Shown here one piece after another: positions 19,170-28,887 of a DNA stretch of 64,000 bases. Below the pieces are notes generated by a model. That model made no database searches. It was given only the letters and a program-made list of their open reading frames with translations, and was not told where the DNA came from. Location of the stretch: the NCBI GenBank assembly GCA_963730315.1, contig CAVSRD010000012.1:124001-188000 (forward strand), read 5' to 3'. Each line of letters begins with the position of its first letter. The first letter of the stretch is position 1. A program made the position numbers and the translations under genes. This DNA comes from VRUE01 sp963730315. Its GTDB lineage: Bacteria > Actinomycetota > Thermoleophilia > Solirubrobacterales > 70-9.

Positions 19170-19973
19170 ATGGAAGAGCTGACCGACGTCGTCTACGAGG
19201 TCGAGGACGGCCTCGCCTGGATCACGATCGACCGGCCGGAGCGGATGAACTCGTTCCGCGCCCGCACCGTCGAGGAGCTGATCGGCTGCTTCAAGCGGGC
19301 CTGGGCGAGCGAGGAGGTGGGCGTCGTCTGCCTGACCGGGGCCGGCGAGCGCGCGTTCTGCGCCGGCGGCGACCAGAAGCAGCGGGCCGAGTCGGGCGAC
19401 TACGGGCCCTCGCGGAGCGGCCTGTTCGAGGTCGAGTACCTGCACCGGTTGATCCGTGAGGTGCCGAAGCCGGTGATCGCCGCGGTCAACGGCTTCGCGG
19501 TCGGCGGCGGCCATGTCCTGCACGTCGTCTGCGACCTGACGATCGCCTCCGAGGACGCCGTGTTCGGCCAGAACGGCCCCCGGGTCGGCTCCTTCGACGC
19601 CGGCTTCGGCACCAACTACCTGGCCCGCGTGGTCGGCGAGAAGCGAGCCCGCGAGATCTGGTTCCTCTGCCGCCGCTACGACGCCGCGACGGCCGAGCGC
19701 TGGGGGCTGGTCAACAGGGTGGTCCCGGCCGCCGAGCTGCGGGCCGAGGTGCGGCGCTGGGCCGACGAGATGCTCGCCCTCTCCCCCACCGCGCTGCGCT
19801 TCCTCAAGCAGTCCTTCAACGCCGACACCGAGCACATCGCCGGCCTCCAGCACGTCGCCTTCAGCGGCCTCGAGCTGTTCGTCGACTCCGAGGAGGCGCG
19901 GGAGGGGGTGGAGGCGTTCGAGCAGAAGCGGGAGCCGGAGTTCGCCGGCTACCGGGCGCGCGCCTCGAGCTGA
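19170..19973 (+). CDS. badI: Enoyl-CoA hydratase family, BadI-like 2-ketocyclohexanecarboxyl-CoA hydrolase
   Basis: 267 aa crotonase-fold enzyme; GAGGAGGCGGAG precedes the ATG. The order ERAFCAGGDQ, GFAVGGGHVLHVVCDLTIASEDAVFGQNGP, VGSFDAGFGTNYLARVVGEKRAREIWFLCRRY matches from memory the BadI ring-opening hydrolase of Rhodopseudomonas palustris. BadI and MenB (naphthoate synthase) are close relatives and both use GGDQ, so MenB-like activity is the main alternative. The divergent BadH-like dehydrogenase favours BadI. The two would convert 2-hydroxycyclohexanecarboxyl-CoA to pimelyl-CoA. The 3' end overlaps the convergent ATPase gene by 25 bp. Confidence 0.75.
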   Translation: MEELTDVVYEVEDGLAWITIDRPERMNSFRARTVEELIGCFKRAWASEEVGVVCLTGAGERAFCAGGDQKQRAESGDYGPSRSGLFEVEYLHRLIREVPKPVIAAVNGFAVGGGHVLHVVCDLTIASEDAVFGQNGPRVGSFDAGFGTNYLARVVGEKRAREIWFLCRRYDAATAERWGLVNRVVPAAELRAEVRRWADEMLALSPTALRFLKQSFNADTEHIAGLQHVAFSGLELFVDSEEAREGVEAFEQKREPEFAGYRARASS

Positions 19974-22408
19974 ACGGCTGCCCGGCGCCGCCGCTCGAGG
20001 TACGCGTAGGTCCACAGCTTGACCTGGTCGAGCAGCAGGATCCAGGCGATCGCGTAACCCCAGGCGAGGCCGACGAGACTCCAGCGCAGCGGCTCCATCA
20101 GCAGGCCCGAGGCGGCGATCAGCGTCGCGACGATCTGGGTGCCGACCACCGCGATCAGCAGCACCCAGGCGGGCCGGTATGACCACATCCGCCCGCGGGT
20201 GCGGGCCACGAACAGGGTCAGGTGACCGGCCACCGAGAGCTTCAGGTACATCAGGGTCTGCGCCTCGGCATGGCTGACCCCCAGCGGCCCGACCGCGATC
20301 CCGACCAGCGAGAACGACTCGACCACACCGGCCAGGCCGAGCACCGTGGCGATCGCCAGCACCTCGCGCAGGTCCCAGCGCTCCGGGCGCGGCGAGGGCC
20401 GCACGCGGTCGTAGGCGATCGTCAGGATCGCCGCGTCGTTGAGGATCGCCAGCAGGACGATCTGGATCGGCGTGACCGGGAAGAAGTTGAAGACGACGAT
20501 CGAGAGCGTCACGAAGAGGACGACGCGGATCGTCTCGGTGATCCGGTAGATCGCGTAGTTGGTCATCCGCCGGAACACCTCGCGGGCCCGGTGGATCGCC
20601 TCGACGATCACCGAGAGGCCGGCCGAGAGCAGCACGATGTCGGCCGCTGCGCGGGCGGCGTCGGTGGCGCCGGATACGGCGATCCCGGCGTCGGCGCGAG
20701 CGAGCGCGGGAGCGTCGTTGACCCCGTCGCCGGTCATCCCGACGATGTGGCCGCGCGATTGCAGCGCCTTGACGATCCGGTGCTTGTCCTCTGGGACGAC
20801 CTGGGCGAAGCCGTCGGCCCCCTCCACTCGAGCGGCCAGCTCCTCCCCTTCGAGCCGCTCGATCGCGCTCGACTCCAGCACCTCCTCCCCCATCCCCACC
20901 TCGGCGGCGATCTCCCTGGCGATCTCGACCCGGTCGCCGGTCACCATCTTCACTTCGACCCCGAGCTGGCGCGCCTGGCCAAGCGTCTCGTGCGAGTCGC
21001 CGCGCGGCGGGTCGGCGATCGCCAGCACCCCGGTCAGCCGCCAGTCGCCGTCGTCGGCGCGGGCCACGGCCAGCGCCCGCTGTCCCTTGTGGGCGAACTC
21101 GGCGGTCGCCTCCGCGACCCGGTCGGCGCCCGCCGCCGAGCCGCCGGCCAGGTCGAGGATCGCCTGCACAGCCCCCTTCGCCACCCGGAATTCGGCGCCG
21201 GCCGACTCCCTGACCCGCGCCTCGGCCCGCTTGCGTTCGGCGTCGAAGGGCTCGAAGTCGAGGATCTGGCAGCCGTCCACCGGATGCCCCAGCTCAGCGA
21301 AGACCGCGGCGTCGATCGGGTCCTGGCCGTCGCGCTCGGCGGTCAGCGCCGCCTCGCGCAACACCTCCTCGCGGTCGACGCCCTCCTTTACCACCGCGAC
21401 GTCGGCGATCGCCAGCTCGTTCTTCGTGATCGTCCCGGTCTTGTCGGCGCAGAGCACGTCGACCCCCGACATCTCCTCGACCGCCGGCAGGTGGCTGACC
21501 ACCGCCTCGTGCCGCGCCAGGTAGCGGGCGCCGACCGCCATCGTCACCGAGAGCACCGCGGGCAGGGCGACCGGGATCGAGGCGATCGTCACGACCAGGG
21601 CGAACTCCAGCGTGGTCGCAAGGCTGGTGCCGCGCAGCAACGAGACGACGACGATCACCCCGACCAGCGCCAGGGCGATCACGATCAGGTACTTGCCGAT
21701 CGAGAAGATCGCCGCCTGGAAGTGGCTCTCGGGCCCGCGCTCCCCGGTCAGCTCCGCGGTGCGGCCGAACTCCGTCGCCTCGCCACAGGCGAGGACGCGG
21801 ATGCTCGGCGCCCCCCGGGAGATCACCGTCCCGGAGTAGACATCCTCGCCCTCGCCTTTCTCGACCGGCAGCGACTCGCCGGTCAGCACCGACTCGTCGG
21901 CGTCGGCAGACCCCGCCGCGATCCGCCCGTCGGCGGGGATCACGTCGCCGCGCTCGACCACGATCAGGTCGCCTGGCACCAGCTCCTCGGCCGCGACCGT
22001 GCGCCACTCGCCATCGCGCCGCGTCCGGGCTCGTTTCGCCAGCCGCTCCTTCAGCGCCGCGATCGCGTTGGCGGCCTGATGCTCCTCCCAGAAACCGACC
22101 ACGCCGTTGAGCAGCAGCAGCGCCAGGATGATCCCGAAGTCAGGCCAGCGCGCGGTAACCGCGGTGAGCACCAGCGCCACCTCGATCATCCAGGGGATTG
22201 GCGCCCAGAAGTGGGAGAGCAGCTCGAGCAGGACGCTGCGCTCCTGCTCTTCGAGCGCGTTCGGCCCGTAGCGCCCCAGCCGCGCCGCCGCCTCCTCGCT
22301 GCTCAGCCCCTGCTCGGCGCCGAGCCGTTCGTCGCCGCGTCGGTCCTCCTCGCTCCGCTGGTCGCGGACGCCGTGGCCCGAGGCGGTCTCTTTGCGACCG
22401 GCAGCCAT
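19949..22408 (-). CDS. Plasma-membrane proton-efflux P-type ATPase (copy 1)
   Basis: 819 aa type IIIA pump. Landmarks in order: N-terminal cation-ATPase domain; helices 1-2 (PWMIEVALVLTAV, FGIILALLLLNGVVGFWEE); VLTGESLPV; the phosphorylation site CADKTGTITK; TGDRVEIA; GDGVNDAPALARADAGIAV; and six C-terminal helices. The family exports H+ to build membrane potential and keep internal pH. It starts 10 bases after the stop of a near-twin upstream. Long blocks of the two genes are identical at the DNA level while their C-terminal membrane parts differ, pointing to duplication with gene conversion. Confidence 0.9.
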   Translation of the reverse strand: MAAGRKETASGHGVRDQRSEEDRRGDERLGAEQGLSSEEAAARLGRYGPNALEEQERSVLLELLSHFWAPIPWMIEVALVLTAVTARWPDFGIILALLLLNGVVGFWEEHQAANAIAALKERLAKRARTRRDGEWRTVAAEELVPGDLIVVERGDVIPADGRIAAGSADADESVLTGESLPVEKGEGEDVYSGTVISRGAPSIRVLACGEATEFGRTAELTGERGPESHFQAAIFSIGKYLIVIALALVGVIVVVSLLRGTSLATTLEFALVVTIASIPVALPAVLSVTMAVGARYLARHEAVVSHLPAVEEMSGVDVLCADKTGTITKNELAIADVAVVKEGVDREEVLREAALTAERDGQDPIDAAVFAELGHPVDGCQILDFEPFDAERKRAEARVRESAGAEFRVAKGAVQAILDLAGGSAAGADRVAEATAEFAHKGQRALAVARADDGDWRLTGVLAIADPPRGDSHETLGQARQLGVEVKMVTGDRVEIAREIAAEVGMGEEVLESSAIERLEGEELAARVEGADGFAQVVPEDKHRIVKALQSRGHIVGMTGDGVNDAPALARADAGIAVSGATDAARAAADIVLLSAGLSVIVEAIHRAREVFRRMTNYAIYRITETIRVVLFVTLSIVVFNFFPVTPIQIVLLAILNDAAILTIAYDRVRPSPRPERWDLREVLAIATVLGLAGVVESFSLVGIAVGPLGVSHAEAQTLMYLKLSVAGHLTLFVARTRGRMWSYRPAWVLLIAVVGTQIVATLIAASGLLMEPLRWSLVGLAWGYAIAWILLLDQVKLWTYAYLERRRRAAVQLEARAR

Positions 22409-22418
22409 GTGGAAATGA

Positions 22419-24860
22419 TTACCTGATCGCCCGACTGGGCCGCCGGTCGAGGATCGCGTAGGTCCACAGCTTGAGCTGGTCGAGCAGCAGCATCCAGACG
22501 ATCGCGTATCCCCAGGCGAAGCCGACCAGGCCCCACTCGAGCGGCTTCATCAGCAGCCCCTCGACGGCGATCAGGGTGGCGACGATCTGCGTGCCGATCA
22601 CCGCGATCAGCAGGATCCAGGCGGGGCGCTGCGACCACAGCCTCCCGCGGGTGCGGGCCACGAACAGGGTCAGGTGACCGGCCACCGAGAGCTTCAGGTA
22701 CATCAGGGTGCGCAGCTCCGCGTCGGATAGACCCAGGGGCTCATGGCCGACCCAGAGCAGCCCGAAGGACGAGACCACGCCGACCAGCCCGAGCACGGTG
22801 GCGATCGTCAGCACCTCGCGCAGGTGCCAGCGCTCCGGGCGCGGCGACGGTCGCACGCGGTCGTAGGCGATCGTCAGGATCGCCGCGTCGTTGAGGATCG
22901 CCAGCAGGACGATCTGGATCGGCGTGACCGGGAAGAAGTCGAAGACGACGATCGCCACGGTGACGAAGAGGACGATGCGGATCGTCTCGGTGATCCGGTA
23001 GATCGCGTAGTTGGTCATCCGCCGGAACACCTCGCGGGCCCGGTGGATCGCCTCGACGATCACCGAGAGGCCGGCCGAGAGCAGCACGATGTCGGCCGCT
23101 GCGCGGGCGGCGTCGGTGGCGCCGGAGACGGCGATCCCGGCGTCGGCGCGAGCGAGCGCGGGAGCGTCGTTGACCCCGTCGCCGGTCATCCCGACGATGT
23201 GGCCGCCCGACTGCAGCGCCTTGACGATCCGGTGCTTGTCCTCGGGGACGACCTGGGCGAAGCCGTCGGCCCCCTCCACTCGAGCGGCCAGCTCCTCCCC
23301 TTCGAGCCGCTCGATCGCGCTCGACTCCAGGACCTCCTCCCCCATCCCCACCTGGCGGGCGATCTCGCGGCCGATCTCGACCCGGTCGCCGGTCACCATC
23401 TTCACCTCGATCCCGAGGTCGCGCGCCTGCTCCAGGGTGGGCCGGGAATCCTCGCGCGGCGGGTCGGCGATTGCCAGCACCCCGGTCAGCCGCCAGTCGC
23501 CGTCGTCGGCGCGGGCCACGGCCAGCGCCCGCTGTCCCTTGTGGGCGAACTCGGCGGTCGCCTCCGCGACCCGGTCGGCGGCCGCCGCCGAGCCGCCGGC
23601 CAGGTCGAGGATCGCCTGCACAGCCCCCTTCGCCACCCGGAATTCGGCGCCGGCCGACTCCCTGACCCGCGCCTCGGCCCGCTTGCGTTCGGCGTCGAAG
23701 GGCTCGAAGTCGAGGATCTGGTAGTCGTCGACGGAGCGACCCAGCTCAGCCAAGACCGCGGCGTCGATCGGATCCTGCCCGTCGCGCTCGGCGGTCAGCG
23801 CCGCCTCGCGCAGCACCTCCTCGCGGTCGGCGCCCTCCTCCACCACCGCGACGTCGGCGATCGCCAGCTCGTTGCGCGTGATCGTCCCGGTCTTGTCGGC
23901 GCAGAGCACGTCGACCCCCGACATCTCCTCGACCGCCGGCAGGTGGCTGACCACCGCCTCGTGCCTGGCCAGCGAGCGGGCGCCGACCGCCATCGTCACC
24001 GAGAGCACCGCGGGCAGGGCGACCGGGATCGAGGCGATCGTCACCACCAGCGCGAACTCCAGCGTCGTCGCCGCGTCGTCTCCGCGCAGCAGCGAGACGA
24101 CGACGATCACCCCGACCAACGCCAGCGCGATCGCGATCAGGTACCTGCCGATCGCAAAGACCGCCGCCTGGAAGTGGCTCTGCGGCCCGCGTTCCCCGGT
24201 CAGCTCCGCGGTGCGGCCGAACTCCGTGGCGGCACCGGTGGCCAGCACCCGGACGGTGGACGAGCCGCGCGCGATCACTGTCCCCGAGTAGGCGTCGTCG
24301 CGGGCGCCCTTGGCCACCGGAAGCGACTCGCCGGTCAGCGCCGACTCGTCGGCGTCGGCGAACCCCGCCGCGATCCGCCCGTCGGCGGGGATCACGTCGC
24401 CGCGCTCGACCGCGATCAGGTCGCCGGGGACGATCCGCTCGGCCAGCACGACCCGCCACTCGCGGTCGCGCTTGACGCGCGCCCGTTTAGCCAGCCGCTC
24501 CTTCAGCGCCGCGATCGCGTTGGCGGCCTGATGCTCCTCCCAGAAGCCGACCACACCGTTGAGCAGCAGCAGCGCCAGGATGATCCCGAAGTCGGCCCAA
24601 CGAGAGGCGACCGCGGTGAGCACCAGCGCCACCTCGATCATCCAGGGGATCGGCGCCCAGAAGTGGGAGAGCAGCTCGAGCAGGACGCTGCGCTCCTCCT
24701 CTTCGAGCGCGTTCGGCCCGTAGCGCTCCAGCCGCGCCGCCGCCGCCTCGCCGCTCAGCCCCTCCTCGGCGCCGAGCCGCTGGTCGGCGCGTCGGTCCTC
24801 CTCGCTCCGCTGGTCCCGGACCCCGTGGCCGGTGGCGGTCAGCTTGCCTGCTGCGCCCAT
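22419..24860 (-). CDS. Plasma-membrane proton-efflux P-type ATPase (copy 2)
   Basis: 813 aa, same architecture as copy 1: VALVLTAVASRWADFGIILALLLLNGVVGF, ALTGESLPVAKG, CADKTGTITRN, GDGVNDAPALARADAGIAV, then C-terminal helices. It is 10 bases downstream of the cation-ATPase stop, so the three pumps are probably cotranscribed. Differences from copy 1 cluster in the cytoplasmic loop around TGAATEFG and in the last three helices (GLLWVGHEPLGLSDAEL against SLVGIAVGPLGVSHAEA), which may tune regulation or coupling. The substrate is inferred as H+ from the family; no C-terminal autoinhibitory domain as in fungal Pma1 is evident. Confidence 0.9.
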   Translation of the reverse strand: MGAAGKLTATGHGVRDQRSEEDRRADQRLGAEEGLSGEAAAARLERYGPNALEEEERSVLLELLSHFWAPIPWMIEVALVLTAVASRWADFGIILALLLLNGVVGFWEEHQAANAIAALKERLAKRARVKRDREWRVVLAERIVPGDLIAVERGDVIPADGRIAAGFADADESALTGESLPVAKGARDDAYSGTVIARGSSTVRVLATGAATEFGRTAELTGERGPQSHFQAAVFAIGRYLIAIALALVGVIVVVSLLRGDDAATTLEFALVVTIASIPVALPAVLSVTMAVGARSLARHEAVVSHLPAVEEMSGVDVLCADKTGTITRNELAIADVAVVEEGADREEVLREAALTAERDGQDPIDAAVLAELGRSVDDYQILDFEPFDAERKRAEARVRESAGAEFRVAKGAVQAILDLAGGSAAAADRVAEATAEFAHKGQRALAVARADDGDWRLTGVLAIADPPREDSRPTLEQARDLGIEVKMVTGDRVEIGREIARQVGMGEEVLESSAIERLEGEELAARVEGADGFAQVVPEDKHRIVKALQSGGHIVGMTGDGVNDAPALARADAGIAVSGATDAARAAADIVLLSAGLSVIVEAIHRAREVFRRMTNYAIYRITETIRIVLFVTVAIVVFDFFPVTPIQIVLLAILNDAAILTIAYDRVRPSPRPERWHLREVLTIATVLGLVGVVSSFGLLWVGHEPLGLSDAELRTLMYLKLSVAGHLTLFVARTRGRLWSQRPAWILLIAVIGTQIVATLIAVEGLLMKPLEWGLVGFAWGYAIVWMLLLDQLKLWTYAILDRRPSRAIR

Positions 24861-24870
24861 CCCGGAACCT

Positions 24871-27537
24871 CTACCCGAAGCGAATCGAGGATGGCCGCCG
24901 CAGCCGCTTGTGCAGCTCGCCCGCGACTGCGACGCTCAGCGCCACGGCGAGGATCTCGGCCCAGGTCGAGAGGTTGAGCGGCTCGACCCGCAGCGCCGCC
25001 TGGGTGGGTGGGAAGTAGAGCGCGGCGGCGTGGATCGCCAACGCCACCGCACTGCCGACGAACAGCAGGCGATTCGAGAGGGGGTTCTTGGCGAACAGCG
25101 AGCGCTGTTCGGAGCGGCAGTTGCCGACGTGGACCACCTGAAAGACCACCATCGCGGTCAGCGCGACCGAGCGGGCCTCCTCCAGGGAGGCGCCGGCCTC
25201 CCGCTCGAGCAGGAAGAGGAGCAGCGTCCCCGCCGCCATCACCGCGCCGACGATAAGCGTCCGCTCCCAGAGCAGGGGCGAGAGGACCCCCTCCCCACGC
25301 GGGCGCGGTGGCCTGCGGCGCACCTCCTCCTCACCCGGCTCGAAGGCAAGCGCGACGTCCTCGATCCCGTTCGTGACCAGGTTGAGCCAGAGAAGCTGGG
25401 CGGGCAGGAACGGCAACGGGAAGCGGAAGAGCAGGCTGGCCAGCACCGCGAGCACCTCCGCCGCGCCGGAGGAGATCAGGTAGAAGGTCGTGTTGCGCAC
25501 GTTCTGGAAGGCGATGCGTCCCTCCTCGACCGCGGCGAACACGGTGGCGAAGTCGTCGTCGGCGATCACCATGTCGGCCGCCTCCTTGGCGACGTCGGTG
25601 CCCGAGCGCCCCATCGCCGCGCCAATGTCGGCGGCCTTCAGCGCCGGAGCGTCGTTGACCCCGTCGCCGGTGACCGCGGCGACCTCGCCCCGCTCGCGCA
25701 GCGCCTCGACGATCCGCAGCTTGTGCTGCGGCGAGACCCGCGCGTAGACCGACACCTCCCCGACCAGGCGCCGCAGCTCGTCCCCGTCGACGGCGTCCAG
25801 CTCGGCGCCGCTCAGCGCCCGCGCCGCGTCGTCGGCGATCCCCAGCTCGCGGGCGATCGCCAGCGCCGTGACGACATGGTCGCCGGTGACCATCAGGACC
25901 CGGATCCCGGCCTCGCGGCAGTGGCGCACCGCCTCCCTCGCCTCCGCGCGCGGCGGGTCCATCATCGCCTCGAGGCCGAGGAAGGTGAGCCCGTCCAGAT
26001 GCTCGTGCAGTGGAGCCCCGCCGGGCTCGCTCAGCTCGCCGCAGGCGAGGCCGATGACGCGCAGGCCGGCTGCCGCCAGCTGCCCCGCCTCGCGCAGCGG
26101 CGCCTCCCGGTCCAGCTCGGCAAGCCCAGCAGCTCCCGCGCACATCGCCACCACCCTCTCCGGCGCGCCCTTGACGAAGACCAGGTCGTGGTCGCCGTGG
26201 CGGTGGAAGGTGGCAGCGAAGCGGCGCTCGGGGTCGAACGGGATCTCGCCCCAGCGCGGGACCTCCTCCTCCAGCTCGTCGCGGAACATCCCGGCCTTCG
26301 CCGCGGCGACGAGCAGGCCGACGTCGGTCGGGTCGCCGCTCACTTCGAACTCGCCGTCCCCGAGCAGCACGGTGCCGTCGTTGCACAGCGTCCCCGCGAG
26401 CAGGGTGAGGGCGAGCGGGGAGCCTGCGCGGGGAGCGACGGACGTTCCGTCGCGCCGGATCTCGCCGGCAGCGCTGTAGCCGCTGCCGGTCAGTTCAAAG
26501 CGCTCGCCGCCGGCGAGTATGCGCTCGACCGTCATCCGGTTCTGGGTCAGCGTCCCGGTCTTGTCGGAGGCGATCACGGTGCAGCTGCCGAGCGTCTCGA
26601 CCGCCGGCAGCCGCCGCACGATCGCTCGCCGTCTCGCCATCCTGCGCACGCTGATCGCCAGCGCCACGGTGAGCACGATCGCCAGGCCCTCGGGAATCGC
26701 CGAGACCGCGAGGGCGACCACGGCGAAGAAGAGTTCGCCGAGGTCCTCACCCGCCAGCGCGCCAAGGCCGAGCCCTGCCAACCCGACAATCAGCACCGCG
26801 AAACCGATGATTCGCGCCAGCCGGGAGATCCGCTGCTGCAGCGGCGTCTCGGCCCGCCCGATCGCCTCCAGGCTGCCGGCGATCCGTCCCAGCTCGGTCT
26901 CGGCCCCGGTGTCGACGACGACCGCGCGGGCGCGGCCCAGGGTCACCGCCGAGCCCATATACAGCATGTTGACCCGCTCGGGCAGCGGCGTTGCGGCCGG
27001 CAGCGGGGCGCCCTGCTTGGCAACCGTCTCGGACTCGCCGGTCAGGTGGGACTCGTCCACCTCCAGCCCGACCTCCTGCAGGATGCGACAGTCGGCCGGA
27101 ACCCTGGAGCCGGCCTCGACCAGCACCACATCGCCCGGCACCAGCTCGCCGACATCGACCTGGCGCTCGCCGCGGTCGCGCAGCGCCCTCACCCTGGCGC
27201 TGGTCAGGCGCCGCAGCGCCGCCATCGAGCGCTCGGCGCGGTGCTCCTGGAGGAAGCCAACCGCAGCGTTGAGCGCCAGCACCGCGCCGATCACGGTCGC
27301 GTCGAGATACTCGGCAAGGGCGATCGTCACCACCCCGGCAGCAAGCAAGATGTAGATCAGCGGGCTGCGAAACTGGCGCAGGGCGATCGAGAAGCCGCTC
27401 GTCGCGCCCTCTTCGGGCAACTCGTTGGGCCCGTGCAGGCGTAGCCTCCGTTCCGCCTCGGCCTGCGCCAGCCCGTGCTCCCGGCTGCCGAGCTCGGCGA
27501 GAGCCGCGGCGGCGGGCTCCGTCCAGGGCTCGCTCAC
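24871..27537 (-). CDS. Cation-transporting P-type ATPase (P2, SERCA/PMR1-like)
   Basis: 888 aa from a GTG at 27537 that overlaps the upstream glycosyltransferase stop (GTGA). N-terminal cation-ATPase domain (LRLHGPNELPEEG), helices, DESHLTGES, phosphorylation site SDKTGTLTQN, KGAPE, VTGDH, TGDGVNDAPALKAADIGAAMG, VAKEAADMVIADDDF and the C-terminal P2-type membrane domain (LWLNLVTNGIEDVALAFEPGE). This set matches Ca2+/Mn2+ or Na+ exporters of type II. The ion cannot be assigned safely. The upstream reading frame stays open past the GTG only because of a frameshift in the neighbouring gene, so a real fusion is not supported. Confidence 0.88.
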   Translation of the reverse strand: MSEPWTEPAAAALAELGSREHGLAQAEAERRLRLHGPNELPEEGATSGFSIALRQFRSPLIYILLAAGVVTIALAEYLDATVIGAVLALNAAVGFLQEHRAERSMAALRRLTSARVRALRDRGERQVDVGELVPGDVVLVEAGSRVPADCRILQEVGLEVDESHLTGESETVAKQGAPLPAATPLPERVNMLYMGSAVTLGRARAVVVDTGAETELGRIAGSLEAIGRAETPLQQRISRLARIIGFAVLIVGLAGLGLGALAGEDLGELFFAVVALAVSAIPEGLAIVLTVALAISVRRMARRRAIVRRLPAVETLGSCTVIASDKTGTLTQNRMTVERILAGGERFELTGSGYSAAGEIRRDGTSVAPRAGSPLALTLLAGTLCNDGTVLLGDGEFEVSGDPTDVGLLVAAAKAGMFRDELEEEVPRWGEIPFDPERRFAATFHRHGDHDLVFVKGAPERVVAMCAGAAGLAELDREAPLREAGQLAAAGLRVIGLACGELSEPGGAPLHEHLDGLTFLGLEAMMDPPRAEAREAVRHCREAGIRVLMVTGDHVVTALAIARELGIADDAARALSGAELDAVDGDELRRLVGEVSVYARVSPQHKLRIVEALRERGEVAAVTGDGVNDAPALKAADIGAAMGRSGTDVAKEAADMVIADDDFATVFAAVEEGRIAFQNVRNTTFYLISSGAAEVLAVLASLLFRFPLPFLPAQLLWLNLVTNGIEDVALAFEPGEEEVRRRPPRPRGEGVLSPLLWERTLIVGAVMAAGTLLLFLLEREAGASLEEARSVALTAMVVFQVVHVGNCRSEQRSLFAKNPLSNRLLFVGSAVALAIHAAALYFPPTQAALRVEPLNLSTWAEILAVALSVAVAGELHKRLRRPSSIRFG

Positions 27538-28812
27538 GCGACGAGTTCCGACAGCATCGCGAGGTGGTCGCGCAGCAGCCGCGGCAGCAGGAACCGCGCG
27601 CCCACCGCGTCCGCCCCCGCCGCCCCCATCTCCCCGGCCCGCACCGGGTCCTCCAGCAGATCGATCGCGTGCCTCGGCAAAATCCTCCACCGACTCGGCG
27701 AGATAGCCGCCGACCCCGTCCTGGAGCTGCTCGGGGATGCCGCCGGCACGACCGGCCACCATCGCCGTGCCCTTCCAGAGGGTCTCGGAGACGACCAGCC
27801 CGAACCCCTCGCGGATGCTCTTCTGGATCGCCACGTCGGCGACGAGCTGGAAAGCATTCACCTCGTGGTTGGCGACGCCCATCTGGTTGGTGAACAGCAG
27901 GCAGTCGGGTTCGCCGGCGGTCTCCCTCTCGATCTGCTCATAGACGCGCCAGCCTTCGGGGTCGTCGGTGGCCATCGCGCCGACCAGCGCAAGCTGCAGG
28001 GCGGGGAACGTCTCGCGCACCCGGCGCCAGACCTCGACAACCCCGAGCGGGTCCTTCCAGGGGTCGAAGCGCGAGACCTGGAGCAGCAGGGGACGCGCCA
28101 AGTCGACCCCGAGCGCCGCCACCGTCTGCCGCGCCAGATAGTCGGGAAGCCGCTGGTTCTTCGAGGTGATCGGGTCGATCGCCGGCAGCAGCAGCGAGGT
28201 CGGCGCCTCGAGATCGGGCGGCACGAACGAACGCATGGTGAAGACAGCGCGATCGTGCAGCTCCACGTATGGGCAGAGGAACTCCCAGGTCGGCGGGTGC
28301 GGCGAGGAGGAGTCGATGTGGCAGCGCCAGACCCAGCGCTCGGCGAGGTCGGGCGCGAAGCTGCGCACCGCCGCTGGTTGCGGGTCGTGCACGACGATCG
28401 CGTCCCAGCCCCCTTCCATCGCCCTGGCGTTCTCCTCGTTGTGGCGCAAGTACTCATCGCGCTGGGCGTCACTCAGCTCGACCTCCATCCCCTGCAGCCC
28501 GTTGTGGATCCGCTTGGTCACCCCGAAGAAGCGCGGGTCGCCGGCGATTACGCGCCACTCCGCCTCGATCCCAAGGTCCCGCTCGAGCGGCACCATCGAG
28601 GAGAGCAGCTCGGCGACGCCGCCGCCGGTGGCGGTGGCGCTCAGCTCGAGCACGCGTCTTCCGCGCAGCGCCTCGGCGAGCTCGCGTACCTCGGCGACAA
28701 GCCCATCGCCGACCAGCTCCCGATAGGCCTCCAGGGAGCTGCGCTTGAGGCTGACCCGCCGCGGCTTGGCGGTCGAGGTGTCCGCTTGGGTCTCGCCGGA
28801 CGGGTCCCCCAT
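27534..28812 (-). CDS. TreT-like trehalose synthase/GT4 glycosyltransferase (frameshifted)
   Basis: About 425 codons. The N-terminal GT-B half (LELSATATGGGVAELLSSMVPL, WRCHIDSS) and the NDP-sugar half (LLQVSRFDPWKDPLGVVEVW, QKSIREGFGLVVSETLWKGTAMVAGRAGGIPEQL) match the trehalose glycosyltransferring synthase family, which joins NDP-glucose and glucose. The reading breaks near 27680: after GYLAESVEDFAE the proper ending (HAIDLLEDPVRAGEMG...LAMLSELVA, stop at 27534) is one frame away. A two-base loss or one-base gain there explains it. The first frame runs low-complexity Gly/Arg/Ala into the next gene. An assembly error or a true mutation are both possible. Confidence 0.78.
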
Positions 28813-28887
28813 GCCCCCGCAGTTTGCCTAACCCGCCTCCTCGGAGCCGGCCAGCTCCCGAACCCGGCCGAACGGGAGCGCCGGTGC

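Noticed and set aside
24832..27444. 870-codon open frame on the plus strand opposite the cation ATPase, and similar long frames opposite the proton pumps and copA
   Set aside because: Typical of GC-rich antisense reading: repetitive Arg/Gln/Asp/His composition, no motifs, and complete overlap with well-supported genes.
24871..28812. A single 1313-residue glycosyltransferase-ATPase fusion protein
   Set aside because: The middle is low-complexity Gly/Arg/Ala translation; both natural ends of the two genes exist with a GTGA overlap once a frame change near 27680 is allowed.
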